This document shows positions 54,671-63,680 of a stretch of 64,000 nucleotides of DNA, piece after piece. Position 1 is the stretch's first letter. Each line of letters begins with the position of its first letter. Under the pieces are notes generated by a model. That model worked only from the letters and a program-made list of their open reading frames with translations. It had not been told where the DNA came from and did not search any database. The translations under genes were made by a program, and so were the position numbers. Origin of the DNA: Niastella yeongjuensis (GTDB lineage Bacteria > Bacteroidota > Bacteroidia > Chitinophagales > Chitinophagaceae); the NCBI RefSeq assembly GCF_900110245.1, contig NZ_FOCZ01000015.1, positions 111,713 through 175,712 of the forward strand, in the 5' to 3' direction.

Positions 54671-56105
54671 ACATAACCAGCTTCCAACCATCTCTATACT
54701 CTCTCTTCACAAACTGGTTGGCTTCATCAAAGTTGGTGATCTTCATATTTTTTGCATCCCATAACAGGCGTTTTCTGCCGGGATATTTGTTGTCGCCTTT
54801 GGCACTGGCATTTTTCATCATAAAGCTGCGGATAGCCAGGTTACCCATCAGTATGCTTTCTGTAAACGGACCGGCATAATCAAATGGAGAACTGGTTTCG
54901 CCTTTACCATACCCATCGATACAGGCGTTTACCCATTGAATATAGTGGCCTTCCGGTACGCGTTTGATTCTTTCGGCAGGCATTTTCTTTTCCTGCATCA
55001 GGTGCGTAGGCAGTAACCGGGGGTTAGCACCATAACAATCACACATGATCTTTCCTTTGGTGCCTTCCATAATAACACCGCCATCCCAGTTGCCCATGGG
55101 TTCTTCGGGCAGCAGTTCTTCGGGGCGCTCCGGCGTTAGACCACCATCGTGCCAGGATACTTTAATAGTTCCCTTTCCGTTCTTTTTAGGATAAGTAAGG
55201 TGCATGATCGATGAAGGCGGACAGCCATCAGGGTTCATGCTATCGTTCCACATTTCCTTGTATATGGTGGCTACGCTGCACTCCACTGAACTTGGGTAAT
55301 CGATGGGCAGAATGCGGAACACCGGGTCCATGATATGACAGGCCATATCGCCCAAAGCACCGGTACCAAAAGCCCACCAGCCACGCCAGTTAAATGGCAG
55401 ATAAGCGGGGTTGAAATCGATTTTTTTGGCGGGGCCGAGCCACAGGTCCCAATCCAGCTCTTTGGGAATATCGAATGAACCGGTTGGCGTGGGAATACCT
55501 TGAGGCCAAACGGGGCGGTTGGTCCAGCAATGTACAGTGTGTACATCACCTACCAGACCGGCATCCACCATTTCTTTCATTTTACGAACGCCGTCGCCGG
55601 AACCACCCTGGTTGCCCATTTGGGTCACTACTTTATAGCGTTTAGCCGCTTCGGTAAGAATACGGGCTTCATAAATATCGTGGGTCAATGGTTTCTGAAC
55701 ATACACATGCTTACCCAGCTGCATAGCCGATAAGGCCGCTACTGCGTGGCAGTTATCGGGCGTTGAAACAGAACAGGCATCAATATTGTTCTTCTCTTTG
55801 TCGAGCATTTCACGAAAATCCTTGTAGTACTTTGCATTGGGGAACTTTTCGCGTGTTTTAACTGACTGGCGATCGTCTACATCAACCAACGCCACAATAT
55901 TCACTTTGGGGCTTTTGGCAAATTCAGCCAGATCGCTGGCGCCTTTTCCACCAGCACCAATACCGGCAATGTTTAATTTATCACTGGGCGCAACATAACC
56001 TTTGCCCAATACATGCCGGGGAACAATGAAGAATCCGGCCGCAGCCAGGGAAGTGTTTTTTAGGAAGTCCCGTCGTGACTGGTTGGTTTTTTTGTTTTTC
56101 TTCAT
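54669..56105 (-). CDS. Gfo/Idh/MocA family oxidoreductase, Tat-exported (paralogue 1)
   Basis: The 478-residue protein has a twin-arginine signal (SRRDFLKNTSLAAAGFFIV). The Rossmann entry is LNIAGIGAGGKGASDL, and the region normally reading EKP is VYVQKPLTHDIYE: Gln137-Lys138-Pro139 in place of Glu-Lys-Pro. The C-terminal GFO/IDH domain begins GNQGGSGDGVRKMKEMVDAG. Expected to bind NAD(P) and act in the periplasm on a sugar. Paralogous to the gene at 56865-58277. Its stop lies in the repeat array. Confidence 0.88.
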   Translation of the reverse strand: MKKNKKTNQSRRDFLKNTSLAAAGFFIVPRHVLGKGYVAPSDKLNIAGIGAGGKGASDLAEFAKSPKVNIVALVDVDDRQSVKTREKFPNAKYYKDFREMLDKEKNNIDACSVSTPDNCHAVAALSAMQLGKHVYVQKPLTHDIYEARILTEAAKRYKVVTQMGNQGGSGDGVRKMKEMVDAGLVGDVHTVHCWTNRPVWPQGIPTPTGSFDIPKELDWDLWLGPAKKIDFNPAYLPFNWRGWWAFGTGALGDMACHIMDPVFRILPIDYPSSVECSVATIYKEMWNDSMNPDGCPPSSIMHLTYPKKNGKGTIKVSWHDGGLTPERPEELLPEEPMGNWDGGVIMEGTKGKIMCDCYGANPRLLPTHLMQEKKMPAERIKRVPEGHYIQWVNACIDGYGKGETSSPFDYAGPFTESILMGNLAIRSFMMKNASAKGDNKYPGRKRLLWDAKNMKITNFDEANQFVKREYRDGWKLVM

Positions 56106-56864
56106 ATAAGAAGCAATTGTGTTTTAGAATGCTGAATGTATAGATTTAAACCGATTTAGCAAATTAAATTAATAAAAGCGAAGACGAGCAATCGATATAA
56201 AGTGTTGCAAGGAGGCAGCTGCTTTTTTGCTGAATAAATTATAGCAACAACACCGCATAAATGGCCTGCAAATTGCCGCAAAACAAAGGGTTTATAAATT
56301 AAGTTTGTGTGAATTGCCTGCGTAAAAATCGTAGCTTCATTTCATTATCCACTTATCGCAGAAGCTAAACTTTTTCAGCAAACCGTTATCCCCTTCAGTA
56401 CAAGCTTACTCCACGCTTCGTTTATCCTTCCTATACTGTTTCCTTACTACCGATACACAGCGGGGCTATTCCTGCTTTATATCAGATCTATCCTACTTTC
56501 GTATTTAACTTAACCAAATTCCATGGATGTTCCGTATATGTTTCGTATCTATAAAGAGACGAGACATATACGAGACATGTACGGAATATGTACGAGACAT
56601 GTACGAGACACGGTTATATCTTACTGGAATCTGACAAGACTCTGTAGTATGTTAGCGTGGTATGTTTAGTAAGTATGTGTGGGTGGAGAGTTGACGGGTT
56701 GATAAGGGAAAGGCTGAAATGAAAACAGTTGAAAGTTCAAAGTTGAAAGTTTAAAGTTGAAAGTTTAAAGTTGAAAGTTTAAAGCCAAAGGCAGACGACC
56801 CTCCTTCGCCAGGGCTGATTAAGTTGAATGTTATCACGCGGCTGTAAAACTTTGAACTTTAAAC
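56106..56864. other. 759-bp region between paralogues, with iteron-like and modular repeats
   Basis: No gene is supported. It holds the 11-bp repeat array at 56523-56610 and the modular array beginning at 56690. Confidence 0.6.
56523..56610. repeat. 11-bp phased repeat array (GAGACATRTAC)
   Basis: On the plus strand: GAGACATATAC (56561-56571), GAGACATGTAC (56572-56582), GGAATATGTAC (56583-56593), GAGACATGTAC (56594-56604) and a partial GAGACA. Upstream, in inverted orientation, GTATATGTTTC (56534-56544) and ATGGATGTTCC (56523-56533) are two more variants. The 11-bp period puts each copy on the same face of the helix. Confidence 0.75.
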
Positions 56865-56880
56865 TTACAACTTATAACTA
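56690..56880. repeat. Composite modular repeat (TTGACGGGTTGATAAGGG + TTTAAAGTTGAAAG)
   Basis: GTTGACGGGTTGATAAGGG (56690-56708) is followed by four TTGAAAGTTTAAAG copies (56727-56784), a C-rich segment (ACGACCCTCCTTCGCCAGGG, 56795-56814) and the inverse arm CTTTGAACTTTAAACTTACA (56849-56868). The stop of the paralogue-2 gene at 56865 lies inside. The first module is shared with 60553-60603. Confidence 0.8.
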
Positions 56881-58277
56881 TTTCTATATTCCCGTTTCAC
56901 AAAAGAATTGGCTGCTTCAAAATTGGTGATGCGCATATTAGCCCCATCCCATAACAATTTTTTACGGCCGGGGAAGTCTTTGCCTTCTCTGATATTATAA
57001 CTTCTGATGGCCAGGTTGCCCATGATAACGGTTTCGGTTAATGGTCCGGCTACGTCGAAGGAGGAGCTGGTATAGGTGCCGAACCCCTTTTTACAGGCCT
57101 GTACCCATTGCGTCTGGTGGCCTTCGGAGCCTCTTTCAACAAAGGGGAATTTTGATTTGGGCAGTTTGGCATCTTTCATTTTTGCGGTTGGTAACAAGGT
57201 GGGATTGCGGCCAAACAAACCGGCCAGCAGTTTGCCTTTGGTGCCTTCAAACAAAATGCCTCCGTCCCATTCGGCGAAAGGTTCATCGGGTAACAGTTCG
57301 GCGGGGCGGCCGGGTTTGATGCCCCCATCGTACCAGATCATTTCTACGGGTGACAGGCTGCCTCTTTGCGGGAACTGGATGTGTATTTTTGAGGAGGGCG
57401 GATAACTATCGGTATAAAATACTTCTTTGAAAAAACCGGTGTATACAGAGCCTACACTGCATTCTACCGATACGGGGTAGCCTAATTTCAGTGCGCGGAA
57501 CGGCACATCGATGAAATGACAGCCCATATCGCCGAGGGAACCGGAGCCAAAATCGACCCAGCCGCGCCAGGTAGCCGGTAAATAAGCGGGGTTAAAATCC
57601 CGGTGTGGGGCGGTGCCCAGCCATAGGTCCCAGTCTACCTCTTTGGGAATGTCGAAGCTGCCGGTGGGCGTAGGAATGCCTTGCGGCCACACGGGGCGGT
57701 TGGTCCAAACGTGTACGGTGTGTACGGCACCAATTACGCCGGCCTGGATCCAGGTTTCCACATTGCGGGTATCATCGCCGCTGCTGCCCTGGTTACCCAT
57801 TTGTGTAACTACTTTATATTGCTGCGCCGCTTTGGTCAACATGCGGGCCTCGTAAATATCGTGGGTCAGTGGTTTTTCTACATATACGTGTTTGCCCAGC
57901 TGCATGGCGGCCATGGCCTGTACGGCATGCATATGATCGGGCGTGGTAACAATTACTGCGTCGATGTTCTTATTCTCTTTTTCCAGCATTTCGCGGTAAT
58001 CGCGGTAATAGGGCGCGTTGGGCCATCTTTTGCGGGCATTTACGGCCATGCGGTCATCTACGTCGCAAAGGGCTACTATGTTCTCGGCGCCATTGTTCCA
58101 GGCATAGGGTAAATTCACTTCGGCTTTGCCACCGGCGCCAATGCCGGCAATATTGAGTTTGTCGCTGGGCGCAATAAAACCACGGCCTAATACATGGCGT
58201 GGCACAATGAAGAAACTGCCGGCTGCGAGGGTGGTATTACGCAGAAAACTCCGGCGGGATGTTTTTTTTGAGGGCAT
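56865..58277 (-). CDS. Gfo/Idh/MocA family oxidoreductase, Tat-exported (paralogue 2)
   Basis: The product has 470 residues from ATG 58277 (MPSKKTSRRSFLRN, twin-arginine signal; the frame can be extended to 58319). The Rossmann motif is LNIAGIGAGGKAEVNL and the EKP motif is intact (VYVEKPLTHDIYE, Glu134-Lys135-Pro136 by this start). The rest parallels paralogue 1 almost segment by segment (TNRPVWPQGIPTPTGSFDIP in both). Periplasmic NAD(P)-dependent sugar oxidoreductase by family. Confidence 0.88.
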   Translation of the reverse strand: MPSKKTSRRSFLRNTTLAAGSFFIVPRHVLGRGFIAPSDKLNIAGIGAGGKAEVNLPYAWNNGAENIVALCDVDDRMAVNARKRWPNAPYYRDYREMLEKENKNIDAVIVTTPDHMHAVQAMAAMQLGKHVYVEKPLTHDIYEARMLTKAAQQYKVVTQMGNQGSSGDDTRNVETWIQAGVIGAVHTVHVWTNRPVWPQGIPTPTGSFDIPKEVDWDLWLGTAPHRDFNPAYLPATWRGWVDFGSGSLGDMGCHFIDVPFRALKLGYPVSVECSVGSVYTGFFKEVFYTDSYPPSSKIHIQFPQRGSLSPVEMIWYDGGIKPGRPAELLPDEPFAEWDGGILFEGTKGKLLAGLFGRNPTLLPTAKMKDAKLPKSKFPFVERGSEGHQTQWVQACKKGFGTYTSSSFDVAGPLTETVIMGNLAIRSYNIREGKDFPGRKKLLWDGANMRITNFEAANSFVKREYRNSYKL

Positions 58278-58338
58278 ATGGCTGCAAGTTGTCAGGATGA
58301 AGATTAATGCATTCAGCATATCGTAAGATCAGAAGCAG

Positions 58339-58387
58339 GAAGTAAGATGTAAGAGGTAGGAAATACCTACTTCTTACATCTTACTTC
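58339..58387. repeat. 22-bp near-perfect hairpin
   Basis: Left 58339-58360 (GAAGTAAGATGTAAGAGG...) and right 58366-58387 differ at one position, which still forms a G-U pair in RNA. The 5-nt loop is AAATA. It lies between the OsmC stop and the paralogue-2 start on the minus strand, too far from either stop to be an ordinary terminator, and lacks a T-run. Confidence 0.7.
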
Positions 58388-58450
58388 GTATACTTTAAAT
58401 CGACTGGCATCAACATACATGGTTCGTAATTCACTGCCAGGATTTCGTAA

Positions 58451-58861
58451 TTAAACTAAAGAAGCATCTAAAGTGATCTCGCAATTCAATACTTTGCTCA
58501 CTGGGCAGTTAGCTTTAGCATCGTCGGCACACTCTTTGAATTTTTCTGCGCTGATGCCAGGAATGCTGGCTTTCAATACCAGGTGTGAGCTGGTGATGGC
58601 GCCATCTTCCAGGGCAACGGTAGAAGTTACTTCCAGTGAATCGGCAGTGAAACCAGCGCCGCCTAATACGAAGCTTAATTTCATGGCGAAACAACCTGAA
58701 TGCGCAGCTGCGATCAGTTCTTCGGGATTGGTTCCTACCCCTTCTTCAAATCTTGACTTGTACGAATACTGCGTTTTGTTTAATGTAGTGCTTTGCGTAG
58801 TTAAATTTCCAGATCCTTCTTTTCCTGAGCCGTTCCAAACGGCAGTAGCTGTACGTTTCAT
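58451..58861 (-). CDS. OsmC family peroxiredoxin-like protein
   Basis: The 136-residue protein shows VWNGSGKEGSGNLTTQS, EELIAAAHSGCFAMKLS (peroxidatic Cys near 57) and DAKANCPVSKVL (resolving Cys near 118). It reduces organic hydroperoxides at a dimer interface. It is the OsmC (not Ohr) type by the SGCFAM motif. It is divergent from csaA across 37 bp. Confidence 0.92.
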   Translation of the reverse strand: MKRTATAVWNGSGKEGSGNLTTQSTTLNKTQYSYKSRFEEGVGTNPEELIAAAHSGCFAMKLSFVLGGAGFTADSLEVTSTVALEDGAITSSHLVLKASIPGISAEKFKECADDAKANCPVSKVLNCEITLDASLV

Positions 58862-58873
58862 TTAATTGTAATT

Positions 58874-58881
58874 TATTTTTG
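58874..58881 (+). promoter_or_regulatory. Candidate -7 box of csaA
   Basis: Perfect TATTTTTG (TAnnTTTG) 17 bp before the ATG at 58899; no good -33 element was seen upstream. Confidence 0.4.
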
Positions 58882-58898
58882 AAAAAAATTAAGAGCTT

Positions 58899-59234
58899 AT
58901 GAGTACTATCTCCTGGGATGACTTCGCAAAAATAGATATCCGGGCTGGAACAATCATGGAAGTTAATGATTTTCCCAAAGCCAAAAATCCGGCTTATCAA
59001 ATTACGGTCGATTTTGGTGAGCTGGGTATTAAAAGATCATCGGCCCAAATAACGCATTTATACGATAAAGCGGCGCTTATTGGCAAACAGGTGATCGCCA
59101 TTGTAAACTTTCCACCCAGGCAGATCGCTAATTTTTTCAGCGAATGCCTGGTGTTGGGCATTTACACTGATAAAAAAGAGGTAGTTTTACTAACACCCGA
59201 TCGCCCCGTTGAAAACGGCTGGAAAATTGGTTGA
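58899..59234 (+). CDS. csaA: CsaA-like tRNA-binding-domain chaperone
   Basis: The 111-residue protein is a single EMAP/tRNA-bind OB fold: WDDFAKIDIRAGTIMEVNDF, AYQITVDFGELGIKRSSAQI, LIGKQVIAIVNFPPRQIANF and CLVLGIY, ending RPVENGWKIG. CsaA forms a dimer and helps protein export in Bacillus. It is followed after 32 bp by the methyltransferase frame. Confidence 0.9.
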   Translation: MSTISWDDFAKIDIRAGTIMEVNDFPKAKNPAYQITVDFGELGIKRSSAQITHLYDKAALIGKQVIAIVNFPPRQIANFFSECLVLGIYTDKKEVVLLTPDRPVENGWKIG

Positions 59235-59266
59235 TCATTTAATAAATTGTTCATATAAATTCGTTT

Positions 59267-59755
59267 ATTACATATTACCAAAGTCCCGTTGGGCTGCTGC
59301 ACATAGCAGGTACGGAGCATTACATCAGTGAAGTGTTATTTATTGATGAACCTGATAAAATTACCCCGGCTACCGATAACAACGACCTGCCCCCGATGGC
59401 CATTCAGGTAGTTGAACAATTGATAGAATATTTTCATGGCGCACGCCGCTTTTTTGAATTGCCCATCTCTCAGGAAGGTACCACTTTTCAACAAAAAGTA
59501 TGGGCCGAACTGATGAACATTCCATATGGCAAAACCATCAGTTACCTGGAGCTGTCGCACCGGTTGGGCGATCCCAAAGTGATCAGGGCTGCCGCCGCCG
59601 CCAATGGCAAAAACAACGTGGCCATCATTGTGCCCTGCCACCGGGTTATCGGTTCCAACAACCAACTGGTTGGTTATGCCGGCGGATTACCCCGCAAAAA
59701 ATGGTTATTGCAGCTGGAGAATAAGATAGCACATGGAGTACAAACCCTTTTCTGA
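59267..59755 (+). CDS. ogt: Methylated-DNA--protein-cysteine methyltransferase with non-standard start
   Basis: The suicide repair enzyme moves the alkyl group from O6-alkylguanine to Cys in VPCHRVIGSN. The helix-turn-helix RAAAAANGKNN, the PYGKTISYLEL motif and GYAGGLPRKKWLL are present. A GTG at 59333 would give 140 residues but loses the first strand. Upstream, in frame, the codons from 59267 read I-T-Y-Y-Q-S-P-V-G-L-L-H-I-A-G, which is the expected N-terminus. No ATG, GTG or TTG lies between the previous stop (59243) and 59333; ATT at 59267 or 59246 is the best start candidate. Confidence 0.85.
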   Translation: MTYYQSPVGLLHIAGTEHYISEVLFIDEPDKITPATDNNDLPPMAIQVVEQLIEYFHGARRFFELPISQEGTTFQQKVWAELMNIPYGKTISYLELSHRLGDPKVIRAAAAANGKNNVAIIVPCHRVIGSNNQLVGYAGGLPRKKWLLQLENKIAHGVQTLF

Positions 59756-59888
59756 ACCGGGATCTTTGAGATTTATGGGATGAATGGGATATGGAATACT
59801 GGGAGGATGGGATTTGTGGAAGGATAGGATGATGGGATTTGGATGAAAGAGTACCCGGGCATAGAATTTGAACTTTCAGAATAAGACT

Positions 59889-60410
59889 ATGATTTCATTA
59901 ATACAGGGAGATATTACCAAACAGCAAGTGGATGCTATTGTAAACGCAGCCAATTCTTCCCTATTGGGTGGCGGCGGCGTCGATGGCGCTATTCACCGCG
60001 CAGGCGGACCAGCCATACTGGAGGAATGCCGGGCCATCAGGGCGAAACAAGGTGGCTGCGACACCGGCGAGGCCGTGATTACCACCGCAGGCCGGCTGCC
60101 GGCTAAATATGTAATTCATACGGTAGGCCCCGTGTGGAATGGTGGTCATAACGGGGAACCCAACCTGCTGGCCAACTGTTACCGCAACTCGTTACAACTG
60201 GCGGTTGCAAACGGAGTAACCACCATTGCTTTTCCCAATATCAGTACCGGCATTTACCGCTTCCCCAAACCGGAAGCAGCCGATATCGCCATTACCACCG
60301 TACAACAGTTTATGGCAAACGATAATGACCTTCAGCAGGTAATATTTGTTTGTTTTGATGACGAGAATTACGGACTGTATAAAGAACGGCTGGGCGGAGA
60401 AAGGCAGAGA

Positions 60411-60413
<3 letters not shown>
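59889..60413 (+). CDS. Macro-domain O-acetyl-ADP-ribose deacetylase
   Basis: The 174-residue macro domain shows [40 protein letters not shown] (ADP-ribose loop), [13 protein letters not shown] and [12 protein letters not shown]. It is the YmdB type, hydrolysing O-acetyl-ADP-ribose or removing ADP-ribose from proteins. A TTG at 59868 would add seven residues; ATG 59889 is preferred. The last codons (GERQR-stop) coincide with the repeat word GAAAGGCAGAGA. Confidence 0.9.
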
Positions 60414-60692
<279 letters not shown>

Positions 60693-60751
60693 AATTCTTA
60701 TTCACGAATGCCCTATAGTATTACTAAAACTACAAACGAAATAACTTATAT

Positions 60752-61753
60752 ATGCCATTTAAAGCGCTTTGGGTAACAGAAACCGAAACAGGAACTTTTG
60801 AGCGGACGATCGTTGAACGGTTGATCGATGATCTGCCGGCTGGTGAGATCGTGATCAGGGTGCATTATTCTTCCCTGAATTATAAAGACGCGCTTTCGGC
60901 AACGGGTAATAAAGGCATTACCCGAAAATATCCGCATACACCCGGTATCGATGCGGCGGGTGTGGTGGAGATCAGTCGCAACGAACAATTTGCAGTGGGC
61001 GACGAAGTAGTGGTAACAGGCAACGACCTGGGCATGAACACCTGTGGCGGTTATGGCCAGTTTATTCGGGTGCCGGCAGGCTGGGTGGTTAAAAGGCCCT
61101 CCAACCTTTCTTTAAAAGAATGCATGACCATTGGCACAGCCGGCTTCACCGCTGCCTGTGCTTTGTATAAAATGGAATTGATGAAAATGAACCCGGCCAT
61201 GGGGCCTATTGTAGTTACGGGTTCCACCGGTGGCGTAGGCAGTATAGCCGTTTCTATTTTATCAAAGGCAGGGTACGAAGTAATTGCCGTAAGCGGTAAA
61301 ACAAATGCCCTGGAATATTTACAACACCTGGGCGCCGCCCGGGTTGAAGACAGATCATTTGTAGCCGACCCCTTGAAAAAAGCCCTCTTAAAACCCAAAT
61401 GGGCCGGTGCCATAGATACCGTTGGGGGCGATACCCTGGTCACTTTATTAAAAGCCTGTCAGCTGGAAGGCAGCGTAGTAAGTACCGGACTGGTATCATC
61501 GCCTAAACTCGACGCCACCGTATATCCCTTCATATTGAACGGCGTGAATTTATTAGGCATTGGTTCCGCCGAAACGCCTATGGCCGTTCGCCTCATTATT
61601 TGGGAAAAGCTGAATACCGACTGGAACATAAAAGATAAATTACCCGTCATTGCCAAAGAAGTTACATTGGAGGAGTTGAATAGTACCTATATCGATAGTA
61701 TTTTGCAGGGGAAAATCATGGGCCGCATAGTGGTCAATCTCAACAACCTGTAA
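60752..61753 (+). CDS. YhdH/YhfP family quinone oxidoreductase (AcuI-like)
   Basis: The 333-residue zinc-less MDR enzyme shows MPFKALWVTETETGTFERTI, INYKDALSATG-like SLNYKDALSATG, TPGIDAAGVVEIS, CGGYGQFIRVP and the NADPH loop VTGSTGGVGSIAVSIL. YhdH/AcuI reduces acryloyl-CoA or quinones. It lies 3 nt before the ferredoxin reductase, so they are cotranscribed. Confidence 0.92.
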   Translation: MPFKALWVTETETGTFERTIVERLIDDLPAGEIVIRVHYSSLNYKDALSATGNKGITRKYPHTPGIDAAGVVEISRNEQFAVGDEVVVTGNDLGMNTCGGYGQFIRVPAGWVVKRPSNLSLKECMTIGTAGFTAACALYKMELMKMNPAMGPIVVTGSTGGVGSIAVSILSKAGYEVIAVSGKTNALEYLQHLGAARVEDRSFVADPLKKALLKPKWAGAIDTVGGDTLVTLLKACQLEGSVVSTGLVSSPKLDATVYPFILNGVNLLGIGSAETPMAVRLIIWEKLNTDWNIKDKLPVIAKEVTLEELNSTYIDSILQGKIMGRIVVNLNNL

Positions 61754-61756
61754 CTA

Positions 61757-62782
61757 ATGGAAATATTGCAGTGGAAAGTGATTCAGGTGATCCCCGAAAC
61801 ACCTGATGCCAAAACGTATGTACTGGAAGAAGTGAATGGTAAATCAGTTACCTGGGAGGCAGGGCAATCCCTGACATTTTTGTTTAGTCACCTGGGGCAT
61901 GAGCTCCGCCGCTCCTACTCTATTTGCACCGCACAGGGCATCGATAAACACATAGCCATTACCGTAAAAAAGAAAGAGAATGGGGAAGTATCGCGGCATA
62001 TACTGCGCAGCTGGCAACCCGGCACGTTAGTAAACAGTTTGCCGCCAGCCGGCCGGTTTATTATAGAGACAGATCCCGCACAAAAACGCCAGATCTGGTT
62101 TATTGCGGCGGGCAGTGGTATAGCGCCCATTCTGGCCCTGATAAAAAAAGTGCTTTATCATGAACCGGAGAGCCATATTACCCTGTTGTATCAAAACCGC
62201 GATGAGCGGAATATCATTTACCAGCAACCGCTGCAGCAACTGGCCACCCAGTATGCTCATCGGTTCACCCGCATCGATCTGCTGAGCAATCCCATTGACG
62301 AAGATACCAAACCTGCCCGGCTGAATAACTGGCTACTGGAAAGAATGGTAACCCTTCCTGCCAGGCCTTCCTTATTCTACACCTGCGGACCGGAACCGTT
62401 TATGCGCATGGTGCAATTCACGCTGCGGGTAATGGGTTTTAATGAAGAGCAGCTGCGGAAAGAACATTTTGAGATTGAGCCCATTCGCAAACCCGCCTTT
62501 ACCATGCCTTCCACGGCATTTAAGGTAGTGGTGCATTATGACAATAATACCTATCATTTCACCTCCGAGTGGCCAGATACCATTTTAAAGGCCGCCCAAA
62601 AACAAGGCATCGACCTGCCTTATAGCTGCAATACCGGCCGTTGTGCCACCTGCGCCGCACATTGCCGTAAAGGAAAAGTAATTATGAGCAACAATGAAGT
62701 TCTTACTGACGGGGACTTACAGGGCGGACTGATACTTACCTGTACCGGTTATGCCGCCGCTGACCTGGAACTTGATATTTAA
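61757..62782 (+). CDS. Ferredoxin-NADP reductase-type protein with [2Fe-2S] domain (PaaK/Hmp-like)
   Basis: The 341-residue protein has an FAD domain (RRSYSICTA, the RxYS motif), an NAD domain (IAAGSGIAPILALIKKVL, CGPEPFM) and a C-terminal plant-type ferredoxin: YSCNTGRCATCAAHC (Cys-x4-Cys-x2-Cys) and LTCTGYAAAD (fourth Cys). Same layout as phenylacetate-CoA oxygenase reductase PaaE. Its partner oxygenase is not in this window. It may feed electrons to the upstream reductase's pathway. Confidence 0.92.
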   Translation: MEILQWKVIQVIPETPDAKTYVLEEVNGKSVTWEAGQSLTFLFSHLGHELRRSYSICTAQGIDKHIAITVKKKENGEVSRHILRSWQPGTLVNSLPPAGRFIIETDPAQKRQIWFIAAGSGIAPILALIKKVLYHEPESHITLLYQNRDERNIIYQQPLQQLATQYAHRFTRIDLLSNPIDEDTKPARLNNWLLERMVTLPARPSLFYTCGPEPFMRMVQFTLRVMGFNEEQLRKEHFEIEPIRKPAFTMPSTAFKVVVHYDNNTYHFTSEWPDTILKAAQKQGIDLPYSCNTGRCATCAAHCRKGKVIMSNNEVLTDGDLQGGLILTCTGYAAADLELDI

Positions 62783-62789
62783 GCAGGGC

Positions 62790-63383
62790 TTATACATAAC
62801 TTTTACGGGTACGGTCAAGCGTAACCGGGTGTTCGTGTTCACCAAAAAGATCGAGAATCGCATTTACGCCTTTTTCTTTCTTCATCGCATATTCTGCGTC
62901 GGTGAGGAAGGTAAGCCAGATAAAACCAACATCGTCCCCTTCCAGCTGAAAGGCTGGTTCATTGTCGGCAGTTACTATAGAGGATAATGTAAGCAATGTA
63001 GTTAATTCGGAATTGTCGAACAGATGGTCCATGTGAATGGTATGTCCCCAGCCCAGGAAGGTTTGTGGTTCCTGCAAAAAGGGAAAAGCGCCCGCCCAGC
63101 GGATCCAGTTGGCAATATCATCCAACTCTGTATCGGTTTCGTTTACATAAACAATGATCTCTGCCCGTTTGGTATCGGTATCTTCTGCCTGTTCATCGAG
63201 CTCCATAGGCGTAAGACTCATCCCCACAGAACATAAAGTACCCCATGGACGACCCGTTTTATCTGCGGGAAAATAAGCGCAACCAATCTGCGGGTCTTCC
63301 TCATTCGGATCCCACAACAAGGTAGGCATGGCGCCGAAGTGGTTAGTAAGATGTTTGAGGATATGTAGGTGTTGGTCGGTCAT
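62790..63383 (-). CDS. Suppressor-of-fused (SUFU) domain protein
   Basis: The 197-residue protein resembles the bacterial SUFU domain: GRPWGTLCSVGMSLTPMEL, RAEIIVYVNET, LGWGHTIHMDHLFDNSEL, VGFIWLTFLTDAEYAMKKEKG and a closing LFGEHEHPVTLDRTRKSYV. Such proteins are often immunity or partner proteins. Its leader, upstream of ATG 63383, is copy B of the composite repeat (from 63391). Confidence 0.8.
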   Translation of the reverse strand: MTDQHLHILKHLTNHFGAMPTLLWDPNEEDPQIGCAYFPADKTGRPWGTLCSVGMSLTPMELDEQAEDTDTKRAEIIVYVNETDTELDDIANWIRWAGAFPFLQEPQTFLGWGHTIHMDHLFDNSELTTLLTLSSIVTADNEPAFQLEGDDVGFIWLTFLTDAEYAMKKEKGVNAILDLFGEHEHPVTLDRTRKSYV

Positions 63384-63390
63384 TTAGTTA

Positions 63391-63680
63391 GTTCAAAGTT
63401 TTAAGTTGAAAGTTTAAAGTTGAAAGTTTGAAGTTATTGGGTTATTCGGTTATTGGGTTATTGGGCTACTGGGTTATTGGGTTCTGGGTTTTTAGTTCTA
63501 TGTTCTTAGTTCCAGGTTCGCGGCCTCGCCTCGACGGCCTGTCGAAGAGCCTGGGAGGTCCGCGACGAAGCTTTCTGCCCTCTGCCGTCTGCTGCCTTTC
63601 TCCTACTGCCTACTGCCCACTGCCTGCTGCCTTTCTATTTCTGCCTTTTGCCCTCTGTCTTCTGCCCATTGCCTCCTATG
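63391..63680 (-). repeat. Large composite modular repeat, copy B (inverse of copy A)
   Basis: Plus-strand order: TTCAAAG/TTGAAAGTTTAAAG words (63391-63433); GGGTTATT words (63434-63484); TTCTTAGTTCCAGGTTCGCGG (63503-63523); GC-rich, with a self-complementary part (63519-63566); then TGCC-word array (63574-63680, CTACTGCCTACTGCCCACTG). Read on the minus strand this is the same module order as copy A. Confidence 0.85.

Noticed and set aside
56523..56610. Origin of replication
   Set aside because: 11-bp phased repeats recall iterons, but there is no DnaA box cluster, dnaA or dnaN gene or A/T-rich unwinding block nearby.
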